This document shows, piece after piece, positions 61,101-64,000 of a stretch of 64,000 bases of DNA. Position 1 is the stretch's first letter. Every line of letters starts with the position of its first letter. The position numbers were made by a program, and so were the translations under genes. The DNA is from Clostridia bacterium. GTDB lineage: Bacteria > Bacillota > Peptococcia > DRI-13 > UBA5745. The stretch covers positions 1-64,000 of the forward strand of contig JAHDPO010000036.1 of assembly GCA_018434325.1 (NCBI GenBank), in the 5' to 3' direction. The notes below the pieces were generated by a model. The model was not told where the DNA came from. It did no database searches and was given only the letters and a program-made list of their open reading frames with translations.

Positions 61101-62929
61101 ATTACACCATTACGACCCGCACAGACGGAACCTTGACGGTTGCGGAGCAGACCTATACCATCACCTTCAACTTAAATGGCGGAACCCGTACAGGCGGCGG
61201 TGAATTAACACAGATTGTAGCGGAGGGCGGAGCGGCAACGGCTCCCATCGTTACCCGAAATGGCTATACCTTTACCGGGTGGGATAAAGCCTTTACCAAT
61301 GTGGCCTCCAATCTGGCCGTTACGGCGGGCTGGAGCTACAACGGCGGCGGTGGCGGTGGAGGCGGTTCCTCCACTGTGCCGAGCGCTCCAAGTGTGCCTG
61401 AAAAGAAACCGGATCAGCCGGTGACGGCAACGGCTCCCGTTGCCGCGGTGAGACAAAACGGTGCGGCCAGCGCATCAATCTCCGACAAGACAGTGACCGA
61501 TGCCATTGCTAAGGCGCAGGCTGACGCAAGGGCGCAGGGCAGAACAGCAAACGGTATCTCGGTAGAGCTAGATGTCACCATGCCGCAGGGTGCAACCACC
61601 CTGACGGCCACCCTGACGGAAAATTCCCTGAACAGTCTTGTGAGCGCAGGGGTAACAAGCCTTGAAATCAGCGGCGCGCCGGTTTCTCTCGGCCTTGACC
61701 TGAACGCCCTGAAGGAAATCCAGAAGCAGAGCAGCGGCAATATCAGCATCTCCATTGCCCCGGCGACAGGTCTTTCCGCAGAGGCAAAGGCCCTCCTCGG
61801 AAACAGACCGGTATACAGCATCACCATCAGCTATGTTGATAAAAACGGAAAAACACAGACCATTACCAGCCTTGGCAGCGGAACAGCCACCCTTTCCATC
61901 CCCTACACACCGGGCAAGAATGAGGCTGTGGGCTACCTGTTCGGTGTATATGTAGACGAAAACGGTAAGGCAGTCCGCATTGACGGTTCCACTTATGATG
62001 CAAACAGCGGGAGCCTGCTCATCCCCACCGACCATTTCTCGGTGTACGGCGTGGGCTATACCGATCCAAGCGCCAAATTCACTGACATCGGCACACATTG
62101 GGGCAAGGAAGCCATTGACTATGTAGTCGGCAGAGGGCTTCTCTCCGGTACATCAAAAACTACTTTTGCACCTGACACCGCCATGACACGGGGAATGCTG
62201 GTGACAGCTCTCGGCAGACTGGCAGACATGGACGTGAAGGCATACACCACAAACAGCTTTACCGATGTGAAAACGGACAGCGTCTTCCGTCCCTATATTG
62301 AATGGGCGTACAAGAACGGCGTTGTGCAGGGCATCGGAAACAAGCAGTTTGCACCGGACCGGGCAATCACCCGTGAGGAAATTGCGGTCATTTTCGCAAA
62401 CTACGCCAAAGCCACCGGCTACAAACTGCCCGTGACCCGTGAGGCCACTGCCTACACGGACGCTTCCGGCATCGGCAGTGTTTATCAAACAGCAGTAACA
62501 GCTATGCAGCAGGCGGGCATCATGATGGGCGGCACAGGCAATAAGTTCAATCCGAAATCCAATGCCACCCGTGCGGAGGTTTCCTCCATGCTCCACCGCT
62601 ACATCAAGCTGACCATCGACCCCGCCACAGCACAGGGCTGGGCGAAAAACGATGCCGGACAGTATCTCTACTACAAGGACGGCAAAGCCCTCACTGGAAC
62701 GCAGACCGTCAACGGCGTGAAGTATTTCTTCGAAACCACCGGCGTACTGAAAACCGGCTGGGTGAAGGACGGCGACAACTGGCGCTATTACTCCGAGAAC
62801 AAGGCTGCTATGGGCTGGCTGGAGATCGACGGCAAGTGGTATTACTTTTACGCAAATGGAGCTCTCGCCAAGAATGCCAAGATTGACGGGTATGAGGTGG
62901 ATAAAAACGGCGTGAGAAAGACCAAATAA
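55157..62929 (+). CDS. Giant surface protein: GLUG repeats, MBG/Ig domains, InlB-like repeat, SLH triplet, cell-wall-binding repeats
   Basis: 2590 residues from ATG 55157; the longer frame from 55076 lacks a ribosome site. Signal peptide (HKITAMLLSAIMVVGMTPMV...). Two Ig-like segments (about 130-310), then from about 420 to 1390 three blocks of GLUG beta-helix repeats (GGVAGWVSGTVQNCYSTGNV), each ending with a W-rich SDWDSSIWTL-type seam. MBG/YDG-like domains, an InlB-like unit near 2000-2060 (YTITFNLNGGTRTGGGELTQ), a Gly hinge, three SLH domains (about 2305-2490) and two or three choline-binding-type repeats (WVKDGDNWRYYSENKAAMGW). Likely a large adhesin. Confidence 0.92.
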   Translation: MSRRKAFHKITAMLLSAIMVVGMTPMVASADTGMLSDGASGEVIAFEALKSEIAEQSVPLGTSEADLELPDSLTATIRLAASTEEPVLDSGEADTKPVSADTVSGSAIDVDETEESEIGDSEGDKIASPSDMEITKDSFEAEPTEKTVDSVTEITVPLPVTWDSSPEYNGEAAGTYIFTPELPKEFTLASSVEVPAITVTVGAVTIIGTVTAFEELPENVRWQNTSAPEFPETVSGTVEGEAVEIPVVWEADHDYDAVAPHRGLYVFTAVLGEGYGLADGVELPCITVYIPQTVGGMMARMAGGTTDSPLEITTAAQLAEIATLVNARENGLELFLFNNAGASVRLKLMNDIDLSAYSKSEGWMPIGTSEFPFTGIFDGNDKSILGLYINRNVDYQGLFGYVGNEGAVKSLGVINVNITGRINVGSVAGWVRGTVQNCYSTGNVTGSSYVGGVAGEVDEGMLENCYSISNVTCTGSGTSGAVGGVAGWVSGTVQNCYSTGNVTGAGTGVTIGGIAGWVTNTGIIQNCFNTGSITASGTDTGNKICAGGVAGWVYGTVQNCYSTGSVTGTGTSAYVGGVTGTVSGTVKSCAALNSSISAVGYKVGVGRVAGADMRNLLSGNTAYSGMTVNSGTVNNTDTDSIDGMNVDASAIQTLWTTGALSDWDSSIWTLAEGKLPGFGAAIAMPEYIVDGGDPNFRGAGTSGNPFQIITPAQLAKLAELVNTGNASYNAAHYKLMNDLDLSGYASGEDWVPIGTFSHQFTGTFDGNGNKITNLTINRGTGENQGLFGYIGSGGAVKNLGLTGISINGGQMVGGIAGYMVGATLQNCYTMGNITALGSVGGVVASVDYSSTVEYCYSTCEINSTDTSLDKGAGGVVGYLIRSTVSNCYSTGNISQTGTDHKGYAGGVVGKVVLGKVQDCYSTGNISGGEMAGGVAGHVYSGLGNGEYVTVENCYSTGVVSESYKAGGVAGQVHRGTVKNCAALNPSVSSSGNVGRVLTLPVPQGTILSGNLAFDGVEVLIYTSAQSITSDANGVDGLSKTAAQISTAEFWTTVSGFTADWDTDIWHIESGKLPLLKNMGGQHAYMPEHLLPTGASLFEGAGTSGSPYLIKTAADLAKLAELVYLGTSPYADSGRYYRLEKDIELSAYASGDGWMPIGINSSYGFKGSFDGNNKTITGLTINRPAADYTGLFGYLYNDSKVQNIRIIDANVIGKARVGGVAGYAWGATVENCAVIGNVSGVESVGGTVGRASSGTVQDCYSSGSVTGSGDYVGGIMGYLEYNTTTVQRCYSDSRVSGSYYVGGVAGEVGSGSVRNCYSSGNVTGGSFVGGVAGEVGSGSVQNCYSTGSVLGTGYVSGVLGFLGSGTAKNCVALNPSIVVGTYNFGRVVGKTTYGSLLNNYAFSRIPGTWTNKGLSAKDGADVTSQTLFGDSFWTTAGNWDTAAWDDDVWTFADGKLPILTGLAGQNGDGGLYLTARDIQYATVGATDGLTYNGSEQIPTLTITFDGETLAKNTDYTVSITSTDGSGTSAGTNVGTVTLTITGIGSFYGTKNLTYTIGKKSVTITPNSGQGKKYGGIDPILVFENDSSLNSGAFAGALTRVVGEGVGIYAISLGTLSAGGNYELSLAPGTVNFTIEQAKVASISTIMANVSRTAYQMRTATTAQAVVDAVGLPSDVSVITDGGTAMLPITWSTATAYNVKSAIYAAVGTLTGNSNIDPNGVIASLTVTVTPVTAVNPTFSDTLVVINSDSSATAAELGSTILPTSGFIMAEGQSVAYIVDWNGGETLDRTALGTEQTFTGTISYIAPPAWLTLPGDLSVSRKVSVTAKQPVTIGGITTANKTYDGAAYAASGTVTVAGGSVPVNQLEWLYESTDGAGYSNSTAPTNAGSYKLTISVPESNPNYAGSEIFNFIIAKREITLVADNKTVIKGGSLPELAYTVGNLASGKTKADALNAEPVLACPTFDGNVVGSYPITLTGGTATDNYTITTRTDGTLTVAEQTYTITFNLNGGTRTGGGELTQIVAEGGAATAPIVTRNGYTFTGWDKAFTNVASNLAVTAGWSYNGGGGGGGGSSTVPSAPSVPEKKPDQPVTATAPVAAVRQNGAASASISDKTVTDAIAKAQADARAQGRTANGISVELDVTMPQGATTLTATLTENSLNSLVSAGVTSLEISGAPVSLGLDLNALKEIQKQSSGNISISIAPATGLSAEAKALLGNRPVYSITISYVDKNGKTQTITSLGSGTATLSIPYTPGKNEAVGYLFGVYVDENGKAVRIDGSTYDANSGSLLIPTDHFSVYGVGYTDPSAKFTDIGTHWGKEAIDYVVGRGLLSGTSKTTFAPDTAMTRGMLVTALGRLADMDVKAYTTNSFTDVKTDSVFRPYIEWAYKNGVVQGIGNKQFAPDRAITREEIAVIFANYAKATGYKLPVTREATAYTDASGIGSVYQTAVTAMQQAGIMMGGTGNKFNPKSNATRAEVSSMLHRYIKLTIDPATAQGWAKNDAGQYLYYKDGKALTGTQTVNGVKYFFETTGVLKTGWVKDGDNWRYYSENKAAMGWLEIDGKWYYFYANGALAKNAKIDGYEVDKNGVRKTK

Positions 62930-62996
62930 ATACAGCCAAGGGCAAACCGTCTGAAAGGGCGGGACACGTTACAGGGTCTACGGCACATATAACGCT

Positions 62997-63042
62997 ATAT
63001 GGAGAACGCCAGTCACTTGATTGTGTCTGGCGTTCTCCATAT
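62997..63042. terminator. Terminator of the giant surface-protein gene
   Basis: ATATGGAGAACGCCAG (62997-63012) pairs perfectly with CTGGCGTTCTCCATAT (63027-63042), 14-nt loop; T-rich after it. Symmetric, so it may act in both directions. Confidence 0.85.
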
Positions 63043-63126
63043 TTAACTACAAACCAGTTGGTCTACGACAATTTCATCCGCAATCATCTGAGCCTGCGTA
63101 GAGATACGAATGCGTTCCAGCAAAAG
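63043..63126 (-). pseudogene. Possible gene-end remnant at the right side of the island
   Basis: A minus-strand frame encodes LLLERIRISTQAQMIADEIV then VDQLVCS and a stop at 63043, without start or ribosome site; an adjacent frame upstream also looks coding (EAIEKYRDLNEDF), suggesting a frameshift. Family not recognised. The rest of the 62930-63203 spacer shows only degenerate CCTTAATC words. Confidence 0.25.
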
Positions 63127-63203
63127 TCCTCATTTAAATCTCTATACTTTTCAATCGCTTCTGCTACCCTCAGCCAACCTTAGTCAGCCTTGATCAATCA
63201 ACC

Positions 63204-64000
63204 TTAATCGGCCTTAATCACCCTTACCTTGTCGCCGTCTTGCAACTGCTTGCTGCTTTGTATTACCACCTCGTCGCCGGTCGCTAAGCCCGTGGTAATC
63301 TGGAGGTAAGCATTGCGCTTCTCGCCAACGACGACCTGCCGGCGGCTGACACCGCCATCCTTCACCAGATACACCCAGGATTCATTCCCTTCGGTGGTCA
63401 CGCCTTTGGCCGGCACATAGACGGAGCCGGCGGCCTCTCCCGGAGCAATACGCACATCGGTACTGAAGCCCAGCCTGGACCAATCTACCTCCTGAGGCAA
63501 GGCTGCCTTCACTTCAAACATACCGGTTTTCCGATCGCTTACCGCTGCGATTTTCCTGACAGTGCCTGAATAAGTCTCGCCCATAGCCTGGATTTGCACT
63601 TGCAGAGTCATGCCCGGCATCAATTGGCCGATATCGGCTTCCGGCACCTGTATGACTGCCTCCAGGCCGCTGTCGTCAATAACGGTGACGGCGGGAGCCT
63701 GGGCCGTAACATAAGCGCCGATTTCCGTCTGCACCTTCGTCACCAAGCCGTCGATAGGCGAGACCACGGCGCAGTCCGCCAGCCGTTTTTCCACGATGGC
63801 TAAAGCGGCCTGGGCATTATCTACCTGGGCCTTAGCACTGTCGTAAGCGCTTTTCTGGTTGATTTGAGCTGCTTTCAATTGAGCCTCCGCCGTCTCCCAG
63901 CGGGACTTAGCCAGATTGGCGTCATTTTCCGAAACAGCCTGAGCTTCAGCAAGCACCTTAAGCCGCTCATAATTTGCTTTGGCGTCATCCCGGGCGATTT
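63204..64000 (-). CDS. RND/HlyD-type efflux adaptor (membrane fusion protein), 3' part
   Basis: The frame is open to the right edge, so the N-terminus is missing. About 265 residues are visible: coiled-coil hairpin (DANLAKSRWETAEAQLKAAQ, AQVDNAQAALAIVEKRLADC), lipoyl half (VVSPIDGLVTKVQTEIGAYV), beta-barrel (LMPGMTLQVQIQAMGETYSG) and membrane-proximal domain (GEAAGSVYVPAKGVTTEG, GLATGDEVVIQSSKQLQDGD). Such adaptors join an inner-membrane pump to export. Its pump and any partner ATPase (MacB-like) would be beyond either end or upstream of the window. Confidence 0.9.
   Translation of the reverse strand, partial: IARDDAKANYERLKVLAEAQAVSENDANLAKSRWETAEAQLKAAQINQKSAYDSAKAQVDNAQAALAIVEKRLADCAVVSPIDGLVTKVQTEIGAYVTAQAPAVTVIDDSGLEAVIQVPEADIGQLMPGMTLQVQIQAMGETYSGTVRKIAAVSDRKTGMFEVKAALPQEVDWSRLGFSTDVRIAPGEAAGSVYVPAKGVTTEGNESWVYLVKDGGVSRRQVVVGEKRNAYLQITTGLATGDEVVIQSSKQLQDGDKVRVIKAD

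Overview
The window looks like chromosomal DNA of a motile, probably spore-forming, anaerobic member of the Bacillota, most likely the Clostridia. The evidence is strong AGGAGG-type ribosome binding sites, frequent TTG/GTG starts, a YtaF-type sporulation membrane protein, CheV, a FliD-like protein, SLH-anchored surface proteins, HD-GYP and EAL signalling proteins, and an oxygen-sensing type diiron protein. I cannot name a genus. Housekeeping content is low (one tRNA-Lys, a dapB-like gene). Most of the window is envelope, signalling and accessory genes separated by repeat-rich spacers.

Layout. 1-1.35 kb: the 3' part of a histidine kinase whose phospho-acceptor box is replaced by a hexanucleotide repeat, then an inverted-repeat element and a 45-bp tandem array. 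1.8-9.3 kb: a zinc-ribbon protein, a DUF3810/DD-carboxypeptidase fusion and a 1469-residue exported protein ending in a copper-amine-oxidase-N-like domain. 9.4-15.2 kb: YdcF, CheV, Asp/Glu racemase, thioesterase, MFS pump, DUF1330, YtaF. 15.6-23.7 kb: a sensor with a degenerate EAL domain, EamA transporter, membrane protein, FliD-like protein, a gene fragment, crotonase, MBL hydrolase, tRNA-Lys. 24.1-28.7 kb: a ferredoxin-type aldo/keto reductase behind a MerR-style promoter, and a DapB / FAD oxidase / BFD cluster with an FCD regulator. 29.4-32.8 kb: a solute-binding lipoprotein / membrane LuxR / XRE operon.

32.9-43.6 kb is the most interesting part. Three promoters share a 19-bp palindrome, AATCA-N9-TGATT, whose last two bases form the start of the -35 hexamer, always 17 bp from a TATARt -10 box. 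They drive a small helical protein plus a zinc-ribbon protein, a zinc-ribbon membrane protein plus a zinc-ribbon coiled-coil protein, and an AIM24 / lipoprotein / 2187-residue VWA lipoprotein operon. This looks like an undescribed zinc-ribbon/AIM24/VWA envelope regulon.

43.6-53.5 kb: a group II intron remnant, a PadR/HAAS pair, a two-cysteine mini-ORF, an O2-sensor-type diiron protein coupled to an HD-GYP phosphodiesterase, and a two-component system followed by a VTC / DUF4956 / Cthe_2159-type cluster. 53.9-63.1 kb is probably a decayed mobile island: a deleted serine recombinase, TetR, and a 2590-residue GLUG/SLH/cell-wall-binding surface protein. The window ends inside an RND-type adaptor gene.

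Four copies of a ~135-145 bp element with 23-bp terminal inverted repeats, and two copies of a second palindromic element, lie in the spacers and appear to be genome-specific non-coding repeat families.
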